Positions 26,139 through 37,520 of a stretch of 64,000 nt of DNA are shown here, one piece after another. Position numbers and translations under genes: made by a program. The stretch's first letter is position 1; every line of letters starts with the position of its first letter. The stretch comes from Leptospira congkakensis (GTDB lineage Bacteria > Spirochaetota > Leptospiria > Leptospirales > Leptospiraceae): positions 372,001-436,000 of the forward strand of contig NZ_RQGQ01000017.1 in the NCBI RefSeq assembly GCF_004770265.1, written 5' to 3'. A model generated the notes under the pieces. The model ran no database searches and was not told where the DNA came from. It saw only the letters and a list, made by a program, of their open reading frames with translations.

Positions 26139-26786
26139 TTAGTTTTTACAAAGAACCTTTAAAGAAGTAGCTTTATCAACTTTTGGCGCTTTTCCGTTAG
26201 AAAAACGGTAAGCCAAACCAGACTTCTTGTCCACTTCTGATTTAGTCCAATATTTCTCTTCGCTAGATTTGATCTCTTTTGGAGCTGTAGCTGCAAATTT
26301 TACGAGATCATCTTTGGAAGGAACCACTCCACCTACCGATTTACAATAAGCAGCTGCTTCTGACCATTTTTTAGAAGCCACTTTGTCTACTAGGAATCCA
26401 GCAGTAGATTCTTCCGCAGGTGCAGGAGTTTCTTCTACTTTTTTCTCAGGCTCTGCAGCCACAGGTTTAGTTTGTGCATCAGCAGGAGCAGATGTTACAG
26501 CTACTGGAGCTTTTGTTTTGAAGTATTTTACATATCCTAAATACCCGATCGCAAGCACTCCGGCGAGAACCAAAAATAGATACACTCCATTTCCGGATTC
26601 TTTTGATTGAGATGATCCCTCGGAATGAGATACCGGGGATTGAAGGGAAACTTGCGCGGACTCGTCGTTTCTGAAAAGTGATGCACTTTCGTTTCTTGTA
26701 GATTGTTTCTTAACCGTATTTGTTTTCTTAGCCGCTTTTTTAACAGCCTTCTTCTTAGCGGCAGATGATGATTTTTTCGTTGCCAT
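26139..26786 (-). CDS. Membrane-anchored protein with histone-like Lys/Ala-rich tail and Lcl/DUF1566-like domain
   Basis: 215 residues from the ATG at 26786, which has AAGGA at a good distance. Residues ~2-30 are a basic tail (TKKSSSAAKKKAVKKAAKK), as in H1-like bacterial proteins. A single transmembrane helix (YLFLVLAGVLAIGYLGYV) lies near residue 75, then a Pro/Ala/Glu-rich linker, then a C-terminal domain with WSEAAAYCKSVGGVVPSKDDL and YWTKSEVDKKSGLAYRF, resembling the lectin-like fold of DUF1566. Topology would put the basic tail in the cytoplasm and the folded domain outside. Function is unknown. Confidence 0.75.
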   Translation of the reverse strand: MATKKSSSAAKKKAVKKAAKKTNTVKKQSTRNESASLFRNDESAQVSLQSPVSHSEGSSQSKESGNGVYLFLVLAGVLAIGYLGYVKYFKTKAPVAVTSAPADAQTKPVAAEPEKKVEETPAPAEESTAGFLVDKVASKKWSEAAAYCKSVGGVVPSKDDLVKFAATAPKEIKSSEEKYWTKSEVDKKSGLAYRFSNGKAPKVDKATSLKVLCKN

Positions 26787-26930
26787 AATGATAATCCTTA
26801 TTGCCGAGACAATTCTAATTATAGTTATCACATAAAAACAAAAAAAGCTGAAGAACTTCTTCTCAAATTTGTTTTTTTTTAAATTTTTTTTAAGTGTGTT
26901 TCCCTTTCTCCTACGAAATCGTGATCCTAG

Positions 26931-28214
26931 ATGAAAGAAGTTCGTATTGGTCTATTGGGTGCCGGAGTTGTCGGCACTAGCTTACTCCAACTCTTGGATA
27001 AAAACCGAGAAAAAATCCAACGTCATTATGGAATCAACTTACAACTAACGACCATTGCCACTCGTAGCCCGGGAAAACTCCAAGGTAAAACGAACGTTCC
27101 AGTAACAGACGATGTATTATCTGTAACAAATCGTTCGGATATCGATATGATTGTTGAATTGATAGGCGGAACTGATGTCGCATACAAAGCGGTTCGTTCC
27201 GCCTTGGAAAATGGAAAAACCGTCATCACAGCCAACAAGGCATTGTTATCCGAAAAAGGTCGGGAATTGTATCCAATCTCCGCAAAAACAGGAGCTGAAC
27301 TTGGTTATGAGGCAGCAGTAGCCGGTTCCATCCCCATCATTCGTACATTACGAGATGGACTCTCTTCTTGCGAATTTGAAGTCATTTGCGGAATCCTAAA
27401 TGGAACCACAAATTTCATCCTAACCAAAATGGAACAAGAAGCCTGGGACTATTCCACGGCTTTAAAAAAAGCACAAGACCTAGGATTTGCAGAAGCAGAC
27501 CCTACCTTCGATGTGGAAGGGATTGATGCTGGCCACAAGATTGGTTTGCTTGCGAGTCTTGCCTTCCGTGAGTACGTTTCGTTCGCTTCCCTTTCTGTAA
27601 AAGGAATTTCTGACCTACAATCTTTGGACATCCAATCTGCTCTTTCTCTTGGATACAGAATCAAACTTTTAGGAATCTCTAAACGAAGTTCTGCGGGAGT
27701 TCTCACCAAAGTCCACCCGACTCTCGTTCCTCTCGACCATCCATTGGCAAATGTGATGAATGAATCCAATGCTGTTTTTTATAAAACCAAAGAAGCCGAT
27801 TCAGGAATGATCACAGGAAAGGGTGCTGGGGGAATGCCAACGGCAAGTGCTGTTCTCTCCGACATCATTTATTATGCAACACGACTGGGCAGTAAAGACA
27901 TCGCTAAGGAGAATAACCTTTTCCCGGAAGCAAAAGCCTTTCCAGAGCCGGACAATTTGGTTCGTTATTACCTACGTTTTTCCACGGTGGACAAACCGGG
28001 GGTTCTTGCCGAAATTTCTCAGGTGCTTGGCCGTCATAATATTTCAATTGCATCCGTCCAACAGAAGGAGTCCACCTCAGAGCCTGTGTCTGTGATCGTC
28101 GTCACACACGGAGCGACAGAAGGGGAATTTCAGAAATCTCTGCAGGAAATTGATACTATGTCGACCATCATCAAACAGAAAACTGTGGCCATCCGGCTTT
28201 TGGAAAAACTGTAA
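26931..28214 (+). CDS. hom: Homoserine dehydrogenase
   Basis: 427 residues. It reduces aspartate semialdehyde to homoserine for threonine and methionine. NAD(P)-binding GLLGAGVVGTSLLQLL, TANKALLSEKG, GILNGTTNFILTKM, substrate-binding FAEADPTFDVEGIDAGHK and GKGAGGMPTASAVLSD are intact. A C-terminal ACT domain (STVDKPGVLAEISQVLGRHNI) allows feedback control, usually by threonine. A long T-rich stretch (26873-26892) precedes the promoter region. Confidence 0.96.
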   Translation: MKEVRIGLLGAGVVGTSLLQLLDKNREKIQRHYGINLQLTTIATRSPGKLQGKTNVPVTDDVLSVTNRSDIDMIVELIGGTDVAYKAVRSALENGKTVITANKALLSEKGRELYPISAKTGAELGYEAAVAGSIPIIRTLRDGLSSCEFEVICGILNGTTNFILTKMEQEAWDYSTALKKAQDLGFAEADPTFDVEGIDAGHKIGLLASLAFREYVSFASLSVKGISDLQSLDIQSALSLGYRIKLLGISKRSSAGVLTKVHPTLVPLDHPLANVMNESNAVFYKTKEADSGMITGKGAGGMPTASAVLSDIIYYATRLGSKDIAKENNLFPEAKAFPEPDNLVRYYLRFSTVDKPGVLAEISQVLGRHNISIASVQQKESTSEPVSVIVVTHGATEGEFQKSLQEIDTMSTIIKQKTVAIRLLEKL

Positions 28215-28220
28215 CTCGCT

Positions 28221-28595
28221 ATGGCGGATTTACAGTTTCCTTCCCTGGATCTCAAAACAGAATTCATCGAAATCAAAGGAGAGCGAGTTCTGGTTGTTTC
28301 CTTTGTGGGCCAGATCACTAATACCAACGCTTACGAAATCAATCGAAATATTTCCGTGATCTTTCGGGACTCTGTTTACAATATCATTTTAGAACTGACC
28401 AAGTTGGATTATATCAATAGCATTGGAGTGGCGACACTGATTAGTATCATCAAAACTGTGGAGAACAATCATGGCAAAATCCTCATTGGTGGACTCAATC
28501 ATTTTCTAGAAAATGTGATTCGGCTGATGGATTTGCCGCGTAAGGTGCAAATTTTTAATACAAAACAGGAAGCAATTACGAACTGGGTATCGTAA
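28221..28595 (+). CDS. STAS-domain anti-sigma factor antagonist-like protein
   Basis: 124 residues, one STAS domain. The loop that normally reads DSSG is NSIG here ([11 protein letters not shown]), so the second serine is missing and regulation by phosphorylation may be lost or changed. It starts 6 bases after hom and overlaps the end of convergent hflX by 20 bases. Confidence 0.85.
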   Translation: MADLQFPSLDLKTEFIEIKGERVLVVSFVGQITNTNAYEINRNISVIFRDSVYNIILELTKLDYINSIGVATLISIIKTVENNHGKILIGGLNHFLENVIRLMDLPRKVQIFNTKQEAITNWVS

Positions 28596-30228
28596 CCAGA
28601 GGTTTTTCTTCCTTTTTCTTCCAAAGTTCTTCTTCAATCAGATCCAAAAGGTGAGAAAGTCCCTCGCGGGTGACAGCAGAAACGAGTAGGACTTCATTTT
28701 TTTCAAATGAGGCACGAGTCTCTTCATCCAATCCATCCGCTTTATTAAAAACAACCATTCTTGGAATTTCATTCAATTGTAATGAATTGAGAATTGTGTC
28801 CACAGCTTCCATTTGTTCCGCATAATTAGAGTTTGTGGAATCGACCACATGCAATAACAAATCAGCATCTGCTAGTTCCTCAAGGGTTGCCTTGAAGGCT
28901 TGGGAAAGATCCGGGGGAAGGTCATGAATGAATCCCACGGTATCAGAAATGATGATTTCTCTTTCTTCTGGAAAACGAATTCTACGAGTTGTGGGATCCA
29001 GAGTCGCAAATAATTTGTCTTCAGCAATGACAGTCGAATTGGTTAGGGAATTGAGGAGTGTTGACTTCCCGGCATTCGTATAACCAACAATCCCCACGAT
29101 AGGAATTTCGTTTCTGGAACGAGCCTTTCGATTCAGTTCCCTACGGCGTTTGAGGTCTTTTAGTTCATTTTCCAAACGAGTGATTTTTTCTTCCACACGC
29201 CTGTTTCCAATTTCTAACTTAGTTTCCCCAGGCCCTCTTCCACCAATACCACCTGTTAGGCGACTCATATTGTCATCCAATTCAGAAAGTCGGTTTTTTA
29301 AATATTTGAGTTGGGCAAGTTCTACCTGGAGTTTCCCATCTCTTGATTTTGCATTTTTGGAGAAGATATCCAAAATCAGTTGGGTACGATCGATGATTTT
29401 TAAATCACTTGCATCAGAGATTTTTTTGGCCTGTGAAGGTGTGAGTTCTAAATCAAAAATCAAATGTTCTATATCTTTATGGACCGAGGTGAGAATGATT
29501 TCTTGTAGTTTCCCTTTTCCGACAACGGTTCTGGGATCGGGATCTCTTTTTTGGACATAGGTATCCACCACATGAATTCCTGCCGTGCGACAAAGTTCTT
29601 TGAGTTCCGCCATAGAGTGGTCAGGCGAACGTTTCATTTTTCGAACATCATACACACCCACAAGAAAGGCTCTGTTTTCTTTTTGTGACTCTTTGAGGTT
29701 GGAAGTTCTTTTTGTGAATTCGGATTCAAGTGCCTCAACTTGTTCCGAATATCCATACTTCAATTGTCCAGGATATTGTTTGGGAGTAAGGATCCAAGGT
29801 TCCTTTGCATCTGGATCTGGATTGATAAAGGCAGAAAAAAAGTATTTGGGAATCCCATCAGAACCAACACAAGCCGCAGTGATAGAATCAAAACGATTTA
29901 ACACAAGGTCCATAAGGTCTTCTTGGTTTAACGGGTGTTCTTTGAGATGTGTATGGAAAAGTCTTAGGCCCCGAAGTCGGGAATGAGCCACACGATACCG
30001 GTCTAAATGGGGAATTTCGATGGAGTTGTCATTGCCGACAATCAAATGAGTGACATAACCTGTCCGCTCAATGAGAAGGCCGACTTGCCTGCGAATTTCT
30101 ACTGAAATCTCACCTACAAGTCTTGCAAGGTCCATAGATATGATAGAATCCTCTCTGAGACGTCTTTCAGAGAGAGATTTTAACTTTTTTACCTGGTTTG
30201 GCTTGAGACCAGCTAGATTGCCGCTAAT
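28576..30228 (-). CDS. hflX: Ribosome-associated GTPase HflX
   Basis: About 550 residues. An N-terminal HflX domain ([43 protein letters not shown]) precedes a GTPase domain with [14 protein letters not shown] (G1), DPTTRRI (G2), [11 protein letters not shown] (G3) and FNKAD (G4). HflX splits stalled or stress-damaged ribosomes. The start is doubtful: no ATG, GTG or TTG exists where the family normally begins. An ATT at 30228 gives the natural N-terminus; ATG at 30366 would overlap the divergent lipoprotein gene, and ATG at 30135 would cut the domain. Confidence 0.9.
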   Translation of the reverse strand: MSGNLAGLKPNQVKKLKSLSERRLREDSIISMDLARLVGEISVEIRRQVGLLIERTGYVTHLIVGNDNSIEIPHLDRYRVAHSRLRGLRLFHTHLKEHPLNQEDLMDLVLNRFDSITAACVGSDGIPKYFFSAFINPDPDAKEPWILTPKQYPGQLKYGYSEQVEALESEFTKRTSNLKESQKENRAFLVGVYDVRKMKRSPDHSMAELKELCRTAGIHVVDTYVQKRDPDPRTVVGKGKLQEIILTSVHKDIEHLIFDLELTPSQAKKISDASDLKIIDRTQLILDIFSKNAKSRDGKLQVELAQLKYLKNRLSELDDNMSRLTGGIGGRGPGETKLEIGNRRVEEKITRLENELKDLKRRRELNRKARSRNEIPIVGIVGYTNAGKSTLLNSLTNSTVIAEDKLFATLDPTTRRIRFPEEREIIISDTVGFIHDLPPDLSQAFKATLEELADADLLLHVVDSTNSNYAEQMEAVDTILNSLQLNEIPRMVVFNKADGLDEETRASFEKNEVLLVSAVTREGLSHLLDLIEEELWKKKEEKPLVTIPSS

Positions 30229-30278
30229 TTTACTTATAGTAAGTATCCGATATTTAAGGTATGGAAGTAGGCTATCAG

Positions 30279-32156
30279 ATGTTTCAAAAGGGTCAAGACA
30301 TAATTTGGAAGAGCAGTTTATGGGTGGTCCTTGTTCTGTTGATAGGATGTTCCAGTACAAAGCCATACCAGTTAACAGACGTTTCACCAAAGTATAAAGA
30401 ATACCAAGGAACCGATTTAGACCCAAATAGGTTTAAAGAAATTACGATTCCTGTTACAAACAATCGTAAGTACGATGCGTTTATTGAAGAGGCTCAAAAA
30501 GCTACAACTCTATTAGAATTTGCAGAGAACATTGCCCTACGTGCTGATAGCAAAAAAACTGTAGGAGAACCTGCAAACCAAGAGATGCAAGCGGCTGCTT
30601 ATTTGGAAGAAGACCTACCTCCTGTGGTAACCAAACTTCCAGAACTTTTGCAAACCAACAAAGACCTAATTAGTAGCACACCAAATGATTTTGATGGTCC
30701 AGCCATTGGTCGGGTGACCAACGCGCTTGGTAATATTTTAGATTCACTAAAACAATATAGTCCCAAAGCCATCGGGATACAAAATGCCATTCGTAATATC
30801 CGTGCTGATTCCAATAACTACAACCAAAAGAAAGATATTGTCGACGCAGATATAAAACCTGTTGTTGAAGATCCGATCATCATACCAGAGGTTGAGACAA
30901 AGAAAAAACCGGAAAAAATAATACCCAAAAAAGAAGACAACGCTTCTAAAATTTCCATCAAACGTCTCAATCGCAAAACAAAAGTTACGGGAAAGGCAAA
31001 AGCAACCGAACAAATTAATGAATTGGTCAAAAAGGAAGAGGAAGAAGTTCTCTCCGAGGAAGAAAAAAAGGACCGGGAGTATACGGATCAAATTCGTGGT
31101 GGCCTTGTCCAAGTTTTCCAATGGGAATACTATCGTAAGAGTCAAAACTTAGAAAGGATTCTTACTTCTCATCCCATCCCCCGTGTACGTTCTGCTGCAG
31201 CACTCGCACTTGGTCGGTTGAAAGCCGGCCGGGTCAGTTTACAGAATGCCATCGACAAAGATGGTTATCAAGTAAGACCTGCCGCATACAAAGCTTTGTC
31301 TGATATTGGTGACAAAAGGTCTTTATCTTACTTTATAGCAGGCACAAAAGCAGAAGATCCTGAAGTCATTGCTGTGAGTTACGAAGGTCTTGGAAAAACA
31401 AGAGACCCTGCAGGACGCGAAATGATTCTCACAACTGGTCTAAGTTCCGAATATGTTGTGATTGTTTCGGGAGCATTACGCGGTCTCGCCTATCATAAAT
31501 TAGATGCTGATGTGGAAGTGTTTGATAAATTTCTTAAGTCAAATGACCAGGAAATCAAAGAAGCCGCATTGGAAGCACTCGCCATTCATGGAAGTCGGGA
31601 AAGCCTACGCATTTTAGAAAAGTTTGTGAGCGAAGAACCAAATATGGCTCTTATGACCATTGATGAAATCAGCAAAAATCCTTCTCTCTCTGCTACCTTT
31701 GCCCTCATCCGATTGAATGAATCCCAAACCGACGAAAAATTAAACAAACGAATTGGGGAATCTTTACTTCGTCGTAAAGCTTTTGGAAAGTATGCCATCA
31801 TTTTGATTGAAGATGATTACCTCCGCGCGGAACCAAACGAACGTTCTAGACCGGTATCTTATATTAAAAACAAAGAGATTGGTCTCATCCTTTCCGAAAC
31901 CAAAAAGGAATTTGCAGTTCGTATTGGAGAAGATATTCTTACGGATAAATACATCCAAGTAAAAATGGAATCCACTCTTCCTGGGGCACGGGATGCCTTT
32001 GTCACAGGTTGGGTGTTTTATCCAAAACTGGATATCATCGAAGTGAAAAAGTTAGGAACTGATGGAAACACTGGCAAATATTCCAATTTGAAAAAAGGAA
32101 AACACAACAATCTCTTCAATCCGATCGAAGAAATCAAAGTTCCTAAAAAGGACTAA
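30279..32156 (+). CDS. HEAT-repeat lipoprotein
   Basis: 625 residues from the ATG at 30279, preferred over 30261 because GGAAGTAGG lies upstream. A lipoprotein signal ([14 protein letters not shown]) is clear. Residues ~190-270 are charged and probably extended. HEAT/PBS-lyase-like repeats run from about residue 285 to 460 ([48 protein letters not shown]). The C-terminus may carry an SH3-like fold ([20 protein letters not shown]). A scaffold at the cell envelope is the likely role; the function is unknown. Confidence 0.82.
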   Translation: MFQKGQDIIWKSSLWVVLVLLIGCSSTKPYQLTDVSPKYKEYQGTDLDPNRFKEITIPVTNNRKYDAFIEEAQKATTLLEFAENIALRADSKKTVGEPANQEMQAAAYLEEDLPPVVTKLPELLQTNKDLISSTPNDFDGPAIGRVTNALGNILDSLKQYSPKAIGIQNAIRNIRADSNNYNQKKDIVDADIKPVVEDPIIIPEVETKKKPEKIIPKKEDNASKISIKRLNRKTKVTGKAKATEQINELVKKEEEEVLSEEEKKDREYTDQIRGGLVQVFQWEYYRKSQNLERILTSHPIPRVRSAAALALGRLKAGRVSLQNAIDKDGYQVRPAAYKALSDIGDKRSLSYFIAGTKAEDPEVIAVSYEGLGKTRDPAGREMILTTGLSSEYVVIVSGALRGLAYHKLDADVEVFDKFLKSNDQEIKEAALEALAIHGSRESLRILEKFVSEEPNMALMTIDEISKNPSLSATFALIRLNESQTDEKLNKRIGESLLRRKAFGKYAIILIEDDYLRAEPNERSRPVSYIKNKEIGLILSETKKEFAVRIGEDILTDKYIQVKMESTLPGARDAFVTGWVFYPKLDIIEVKKLGTDGNTGKYSNLKKGKHNNLFNPIEEIKVPKKD

Positions 32157-32544
32157 CTTTTCCTTTTGAGAGGGCGGTGGGAACCCATTCCACCGTTCCT
32201 TGTTTGAGTGGGACTTTGGGAATCATCCAATGTAGTCCACAAAACCAAGGCAAAAACAAAGAAGAAAATGGCATTACGCCCATTACGTCAAATCCAGTGG
32301 ATGCAATGACAAGAACACCCTTGTAACCAGATTTATAAATTTGGCGCATCATCCAAAGCCCTGAGGTTTGGGTTTCCATAGTCACATCAGAAACAATCAT
32401 ATCGTAATTTGGATTTTTGGAAAAAAGGACAAATCCTTCCTTAGCATCCACAGCACGGTCAGAAGGAATGTTTTTAGAGTCAAAATATGATTTTAAATTA
32501 TTCGCATAACGATCGTTATCATCTACGATTAAAACTCTTTTCAT
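32143..32544 (-). CDS. Response regulator receiver protein with non-receiver tail
   Basis: 133 residues. Acidic pocket IVDDNDRY, phospho-acceptor in [10 protein letters not shown] and Thr/Ser switch in VIASTGF match a receiver, but the usual KP pair is replaced by IPKVP and the C-terminus is proline- and tryptophan-rich rather than a complete fifth helix. It overlaps the ABC exporter gene by 4 bases (ATGA), so it may belong to its control. It converges on the HEAT lipoprotein gene. Confidence 0.82.
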   Translation of the reverse strand: MKRVLIVDDNDRYANNLKSYFDSKNIPSDRAVDAKEGFVLFSKNPNYDMIVSDVTMETQTSGLWMMRQIYKSGYKGVLVIASTGFDVMGVMPFSSLFLPWFCGLHWMIPKVPLKQGTVEWVPTALSKGKVSPF

Positions 32545-34436
32545 ATTTGGATCTCCGTTTCCGCAAATTGACTCTCGTATAATTTTTTATAAATTCCGTT
32601 TTGGGCGAGAAGGGAATCGTGATCCCCTTGTTCTTTGATCTCACCCTCTTCGATCACAACAATATTTTTCACACGACGCACTGTGGAAAGGCGATGGGCA
32701 ATGATAAAGGTGGTTCTATTTTTAAAAAGGCGTTCCAAAGCCCGACTCACCAAACGTTCGGATTCTGCATCCAAGGCACTCGTTGCTTCATCTAAAATCA
32801 TAATTTCCGCATTTCGCAACAAAGCCCGAGCAATGACCAAACGTTGCCTTTGGCCTCCACTTAAGTCGAGTCCACGCACGCCAATGACGGTGTCATAACC
32901 ATTTTCCATATTGGTGATGAAATCGTGAGCATTGGCAAGACGTGCTGCGCGAACCACTTCCTTACGTGTTGCGGCCCCAGTCCCATAAGCAATGTTATCT
33001 GCTATGGTTCCATGAAAGAGGAAAATTTCCTGAGTCACAATTCCTATTTTTTTGCGAAGGGATTTGAGAGAATAGTTACGAATGTCGATCCCATCGATTT
33101 TAATTTTACCGGCAGTAGGATCAAAGAACCTAGGAATTAAATCCATCATTGTGGATTTACCGGAACCACTGGTTCCAACAAAGGCATAAGTCTCACCAAG
33201 TTTAATATCTAAGTTGATTCCTTTTAGAACTTCTTGGTTGGTTCCTGGATAAGAAAAGTGAATGTCATCAAATTGAATTCCCTTCTCTATTTTTTCGAGA
33301 ATGGTTTCATCTCCATGTTCCACCACTTCAGAATCACGATCGATGATTTCAAAAATTCGTTTCCCTGCCGAATTGGCCTGGGTGATTTTTCCTACCATTT
33401 GCGAAAGTTGGGTGAGAGGACGAAGTAAAAATAACAAGGTAAGGAGGAAGGCCATAAATTCCCCTTGGGTGAACTTACCTGAATAAATGAATTTGGCACC
33501 CATTGCAAAGTATCCAAGTACTACAATGGATGATGTGAGTTCCACAAGGCTTGGAGCCATTTGTAAGTAGAACTGTCCTTTGAAAGTACGACGGTATACT
33601 CTATAGTTGATATGATCGAATTTTTTGAGATCTTGATTCTCTTGGCGAAAGGTTCGAATGACCTTAATCCCAGAAATGAATTCTTGGATATGGCTATTGA
33701 GGTCTGCGAGTTTTTCTTGGAACCTTGCAGTAGAAGAGGAAATTTTCCGCGTAAATAAGGTTACTGGCAATATCACCACGGGAATAGTAAGACAAGCTAA
33801 GAGTAATAATTCTGAATTCAAATAAATCAGAATCATTAAGTGAGTCACAACATAAAAAAAGTTGATCACCGCATCACGAAGGTTACTTGAAATGACGGCC
33901 GCCACAATTTCTGCATCATTGATGACTCGACTCATAATGAGTCCCGTTTTTTCTTTATAAAAATAAGTGAGAGGTAACCTCTGCACTTTTTGGAATAGTT
34001 CCTGGCGGATGTCCCGAACCGCCTTATATCCAGCAGTGGCAATACAAAAGACAGATAAAAGATAAGTTCCTAGTTTTAAGAGATAAAGTGGAAATACCGC
34101 AATACAAACAGCCCAAACCACTTCTTTCGGTTCCATATCTGCGGTGTATTGGTTGATTTGCAATTTTGCAGAAATAATGACACGTTTGAGTCGTTCGAGT
34201 CCATCCAAACTATCTTCACCTAGTAAAACTTCCTGAACCAGGATGGTTTTTTCAGGCAGTGTTAAATCCAAATGGAAACGATTGTTTTTGTCTCCACCTA
34301 ACGAATCAAAGAGGGGAATAAGGGCTGTAAGAGAGATACCATTTAAAACTGCTGTCAAAAGGGCAAATACCAAACCCAAAACAAATCGTTCTCGGTAATG
34401 CACGGAATAGGACAAAAGTCGTAAAAAATATTTCAT
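32541..34436 (-). CDS. ABC exporter, fused permease and ATPase (MsbA-like)
   Basis: 631 residues. About six membrane helices in the first ~340 residues are followed by an ATPase with Walker [11 protein letters not shown]-loop VTQEIF, signature [15 protein letters not shown], Walker [13 protein letters not shown] and switch IAHRLSTV. The pattern is a type IV half-transporter such as MsbA, a lipid A or phospholipid flippase, or a drug exporter. An unusual insertion between the first two helices (residues ~45-105) is periplasmic. It is coupled at both ends by ATGA overlaps with the amidotransferase and receiver genes. Confidence 0.9.
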   Translation of the reverse strand: MKYFLRLLSYSVHYRERFVLGLVFALLTAVLNGISLTALIPLFDSLGGDKNNRFHLDLTLPEKTILVQEVLLGEDSLDGLERLKRVIISAKLQINQYTADMEPKEVVWAVCIAVFPLYLLKLGTYLLSVFCIATAGYKAVRDIRQELFQKVQRLPLTYFYKEKTGLIMSRVINDAEIVAAVISSNLRDAVINFFYVVTHLMILIYLNSELLLLACLTIPVVILPVTLFTRKISSSTARFQEKLADLNSHIQEFISGIKVIRTFRQENQDLKKFDHINYRVYRRTFKGQFYLQMAPSLVELTSSIVVLGYFAMGAKFIYSGKFTQGEFMAFLLTLLFLLRPLTQLSQMVGKITQANSAGKRIFEIIDRDSEVVEHGDETILEKIEKGIQFDDIHFSYPGTNQEVLKGINLDIKLGETYAFVGTSGSGKSTMMDLIPRFFDPTAGKIKIDGIDIRNYSLKSLRKKIGIVTQEIFLFHGTIADNIAYGTGAATRKEVVRAARLANAHDFITNMENGYDTVIGVRGLDLSGGQRQRLVIARALLRNAEIMILDEATSALDAESERLVSRALERLFKNRTTFIIAHRLSTVRRVKNIVVIEEGEIKEQGDHDSLLAQNGIYKKLYESQFAETEIQI

Positions 34437-35002
34437 GTGATAACTTCCTCATAGAAGTTACGGAGTAAGGTTTCCCCATGTTCGGTGAGGATGGATTCCG
34501 GATGGAACTGAACCCCAAAGACCTTATTCCATTTTCTGTGACGAATTCCCATTATGACTCCATCTTTGGTTTCGGCTGTCACTTCCAATTCACTTGGTAA
34601 AGAAACTTTCGAGACTGCCCAGGAATGGTATCTGTTTGCTAAAAATCCATTGGGAATGTTTTTAAAGAGACCTTTCCCATCATGTTGGATCTCAGAGGGT
34701 CGTCCATGGAATATGTCTCTCGTCTGTTCCAGTTTGGCTCCGGCTACCTCTGCAATGGCCTGATGACCGAGACAAATTCCTAGAACGGGCAAAGATTCAT
34801 AAACAGATTGTAAATGGGAAAAAAGTTGGCCCGAAGTTTTGGGAAGACCGGGCCCGGGGGATAAAACCACCGCCTTGTATTTCTCATACAAATCTGCAGG
34901 CATATCTTCATCATGACGCATGACTGTTGTCGGTGTGATTTGGTTCAGGTATTGGTACAGAATATAAGTGAATGAATCGTAGTTGTCGATGAGCAGGAAC
35001 AT
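34433..35002 (-). CDS. Class I glutamine amidotransferase, PabA/TrpG type
   Basis: 189 residues from the ATG at 35002 (a TTG at 35017 is in frame). It would release ammonia from glutamine for an aminodeoxychorismate or anthranilate synthase. [24 protein letters not shown], the nucleophile in [15 protein letters not shown] and the histidine of GVQFHPES are intact. A separate trpG sits beside trpE at 60 kb, so this copy is more likely PabA for folate, though no pabB is in the window. It is in an operon with the ABC exporter. Confidence 0.87.
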   Translation of the reverse strand: MFLLIDNYDSFTYILYQYLNQITPTTVMRHDEDMPADLYEKYKAVVLSPGPGLPKTSGQLFSHLQSVYESLPVLGICLGHQAIAEVAGAKLEQTRDIFHGRPSEIQHDGKGLFKNIPNGFLANRYHSWAVSKVSLPSELEVTAETKDGVIMGIRHRKWNKVFGVQFHPESILTEHGETLLRNFYEEVIT

Positions 35003-35057
35003 ACTAGGAGAGGACAAGTGGAGTTGTCAAAGGATCCACCTGCCCTAATTCCAATCT

Positions 35058-36224
35058 TTACGCGTTAGGAGTTTCGATCCCAACACCGTCATTGAGAAAT
35101 TTCGAAATGATCACACGTTGGATTTGGGAAGTTCCTTCGTAGATTTGGAAGATTTTTGCATCACGCATTAGTTTTTCCACAGGGTATTCTTCGTTGAATC
35201 CGTAACCACCAAAGATTTGAACTGCATCTGTTGTGACACGCATTGCCATATCAGCACAAAATACTTTTGCAATCGATGCTTGGTATGTGTTTCTAAATCC
35301 ATTATCGATAAGCCAAGCTGATTGCCAACAGAGAAGTCTTCCTGCTTCAATATCGCGAGCCATTTCAGCGATCATAAAACTAACACCTTGGTTTACGGAA
35401 ATTGGTTTTCCGAACGCATTACGAGTGTTTGCGTAACGAATGGAGTGATCAAGGGCCGCACGAGCCACACCTACGGCACCAATTGCCACTGCAGGACGAG
35501 TTTTGTCAAAAGCACCCATTGCAATTTTGAATCCCTCACCCTCTTTTCCAATCATGTTTTCTTTCGGAACTTTTACGTCTTCAAAAGTAACACCACGAGT
35601 GTCGGAACAACGTTGCCCCATATTTTTTTCTTTTTTACCGATGATGATTCCTGGAGTTTTTGCATCTACGATGAATCCAGTCATACCTTTATGGCCAGCA
35701 TTTGGATCTGTTTTTGCTAAAACAAAAAACCAGTCCGCATGACCTGCGTTGGTAATCCACATTTTAGATCCATTGACAATGTATTCATCACCCACTCGTT
35801 TTGCTGTGGTTCGAATTCCAGCCACGTCTGATCCTGCACCTGGTTCCGTTACAGCATAAGCGGCTAGGGTAAAAGTTTCAGACATTGGTTGGATGAATTT
35901 TTTCATAACATAGTCATCAGCACCTAGTAAAACAGGCGCTAATGCAAGGTTGTTCGCTAGAATCGCAGTCGCCATTCCCGAACATCCGTAAAATAACTCT
36001 TCTGAAGCAATAAGTTCGTCCAAAACACCGAGGCCTGCCCCACCATATTCTGTAGGGATGTGCATATTCATAAGGCCTACGTCAAAAGCTTTCTTTAAAA
36101 TTTCTTTGGGATATTCACCTGTGTGGTCATGGTGTTCCGCCTTAGGAATCATTTCATTTTTGGCGAAATCTCTTGCTAAGTCGCGGAGGGCTTTTTGTTC
36201 ATCGGTGATAGAAAAGTCGATCAT
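35058..36224 (-). CDS. Acyl-CoA dehydrogenase
   Basis: 388 residues, usual short/medium-chain size. It introduces the first double bond in fatty-acid beta-oxidation, the main energy route of leptospires. [17 protein letters not shown] and [17 protein letters not shown] bind FAD and substrate, and the catalytic glutamate is in [12 protein letters not shown]. Chain length cannot be told by eye. It is divergent from yebC, with 123 bases between them. Confidence 0.95.
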   Translation of the reverse strand: MIDFSITDEQKALRDLARDFAKNEMIPKAEHHDHTGEYPKEILKKAFDVGLMNMHIPTEYGGAGLGVLDELIASEELFYGCSGMATAILANNLALAPVLLGADDYVMKKFIQPMSETFTLAAYAVTEPGAGSDVAGIRTTAKRVGDEYIVNGSKMWITNAGHADWFFVLAKTDPNAGHKGMTGFIVDAKTPGIIIGKKEKNMGQRCSDTRGVTFEDVKVPKENMIGKEGEGFKIAMGAFDKTRPAVAIGAVGVARAALDHSIRYANTRNAFGKPISVNQGVSFMIAEMARDIEAGRLLCWQSAWLIDNGFRNTYQASIAKVFCADMAMRVTTDAVQIFGGYGFNEEYPVEKLMRDAKIFQIYEGTSQIQRVIISKFLNDGVGIETPNA

Positions 36225-36347
36225 AGTGTGCCTTGTAGATGTTTTTTTACAGTACTTTGGAATTTTCTCTCTGAGTCAAGAAACTAGGGCGACTTAAATC
36301 TGTTGAAAAATCTTTTGAATCCAAAATCCTAGCCTTGGGAGAAAACA

Positions 36348-37091
36348 ATGTCAGGACACTCGAAATGGGCGACGATTCGAAGAAAAAAAGGGGCCATTGA
36401 CGCGAAAAGAGGCGCCATCTTTACAAGGATTGCCAAAGAAATTTCCGTAGCTGCCAAAGATGGTGGTGGAGACCAAGAAGGAAACCCGAGACTTCGCCTT
36501 GCTGTCACAAAAGCGAAAGCTGCCAATATGCCAAAAGATAATATCGAACGGGCCATCAAAAAGGGAACGGGCGGACTTGAGGGTATGGTATATGAAGAGT
36601 GTCTGTACGAATGTTACGCACTTGGTGGTGTTGCGATAATGGTGGATGTCCTCACTGATAAAAAATCACGTACAACTCCCGAAATTAAAAGCATTCTAAC
36701 CAAACTTGGTGGTTCCCTCGCCAACGCAGGAGCAGTCTCTCGTCTTTTTGAACGCAAAGGACAGATCACCCTAAAGGCAGATCAAATTTCTGAAGAAGCT
36801 TTGTTTGATTTAGCACTTGGTGCTGGGGCCGAAGACATCCAAGTGAATGATGGAATGTATACGGTGATCACAGCTCCCGCTGAATACGAAGCTGTCCAAT
36901 CAGCCCTTTCCACAAAGGGACTGAATATGGAAGAGTCGGAAATTAAATACATCCCTATGACTACCGTGGAAGTGAACGACAAAGAAACGGCAGAAAAAGT
37001 AATGAAGCTAATCGAAAACTTGGAAGCAAATGATGATGTGCAAGGTGTGAGTTCCAACTTTGAGTTAGGTGACGGTGTAGAACTCGATTAA
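36348..37091 (+). CDS. yebC: YebC/PmpR family protein
   Basis: 247 residues. The N-terminus [20 protein letters not shown] and [17 protein letters not shown] are the family signatures. Members were named as transcription regulators; some are now known to aid translation of difficult proline motifs. It is often next to ruvC, but not here. Two hairpins follow its stop. Confidence 0.95.
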   Translation: MSGHSKWATIRRKKGAIDAKRGAIFTRIAKEISVAAKDGGGDQEGNPRLRLAVTKAKAANMPKDNIERAIKKGTGGLEGMVYEECLYECYALGGVAIMVDVLTDKKSRTTPEIKSILTKLGGSLANAGAVSRLFERKGQITLKADQISEEALFDLALGAGAEDIQVNDGMYTVITAPAEYEAVQSALSTKGLNMEESEIKYIPMTTVEVNDKETAEKVMKLIENLEANDDVQGVSSNFELGDGVELD

Positions 37092-37100
37092 GAGAATATT

Positions 37101-37130
37101 AAGACAGGACGATTTATGTCGCCCTGTCTT
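37101..37130. terminator. Bidirectional hairpin after yebC
   Basis: AAGACAGG pairs with CCTGTCTT, with an inner CGA/TCG extension across one mismatch. It lies 9 bases after the yebC stop, between convergent genes; the flanking T-run is poor on both strands. Confidence 0.5.
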
Positions 37131-37143
37131 GAATCTTGGTTGG

Positions 37144-37172
37144 TTTCTCTGGTTGGGATCATCGCAGAGAAA
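37144..37172. terminator. Second hairpin between yebC and the GlsB-like gene
   Basis: TTTCTCTG (37144-37151) pairs with CAGAGAAA (37165-37172) around a 13-base loop. It lies 14 bases after the end of the convergent GlsB-like gene, on whose strand it would act as part of a terminator. Confidence 0.45.
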
Positions 37173-37186
37173 TATTCCGTAGCAAA

Positions 37187-37432
37187 TTATCTTTTTTTAA
37201 TCAATCCTGCAATGAAGATGAGTAAGATTGCTCCAATCACTGCCACAATAAGTTCTGCAATCAGACCGTAGGAACGAAAACCTAAAAGTCCAAATACAAT
37301 CCCTCCCAAAAAAGAACCTACAACACCAATCACCAAATTGGCAATGAGTCCAAACCCTTTCCCACGCAAAATACGACCGGCAAGCCATCCTGCCGCAAGA
37401 CCAATCAGTAAAAACCAAATAAAACTAAACAT
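37187..37432 (-). CDS. GlsB/YeaQ/YmgE family small membrane protein
   Basis: 81 residues, three hydrophobic helices rich in glycine (WFLLIGLAAGWLAGRIL, LIANLVIGVVGSFLGGIV, LIVAVIGAILLIFIAGL), ending in KKR. This is the transglycosylase-associated small-protein family linked to envelope stress; the molecular function is not known. Confidence 0.9.
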   Translation of the reverse strand: MFSFIWFLLIGLAAGWLAGRILRGKGFGLIANLVIGVVGSFLGGIVFGLLGFRSYGLIAELIVAVIGAILLIFIAGLIKKR

Positions 37433-37520
37433 AAGTTACTATCCTTGTTGCCTTTTCTTTTGAATTCTCATAAATTTACAAGAAGTCGTTAGAGAATCAA
37501 TTCATATACGAAGGCTACAT

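Noticed and set aside
26870..26895. T-rich run before hom as a terminator of the basic-tailed protein gene
   Set aside because: That gene is transcribed leftwards away from this run, and there is no stem before it; it is an AT-rich promoter region only.
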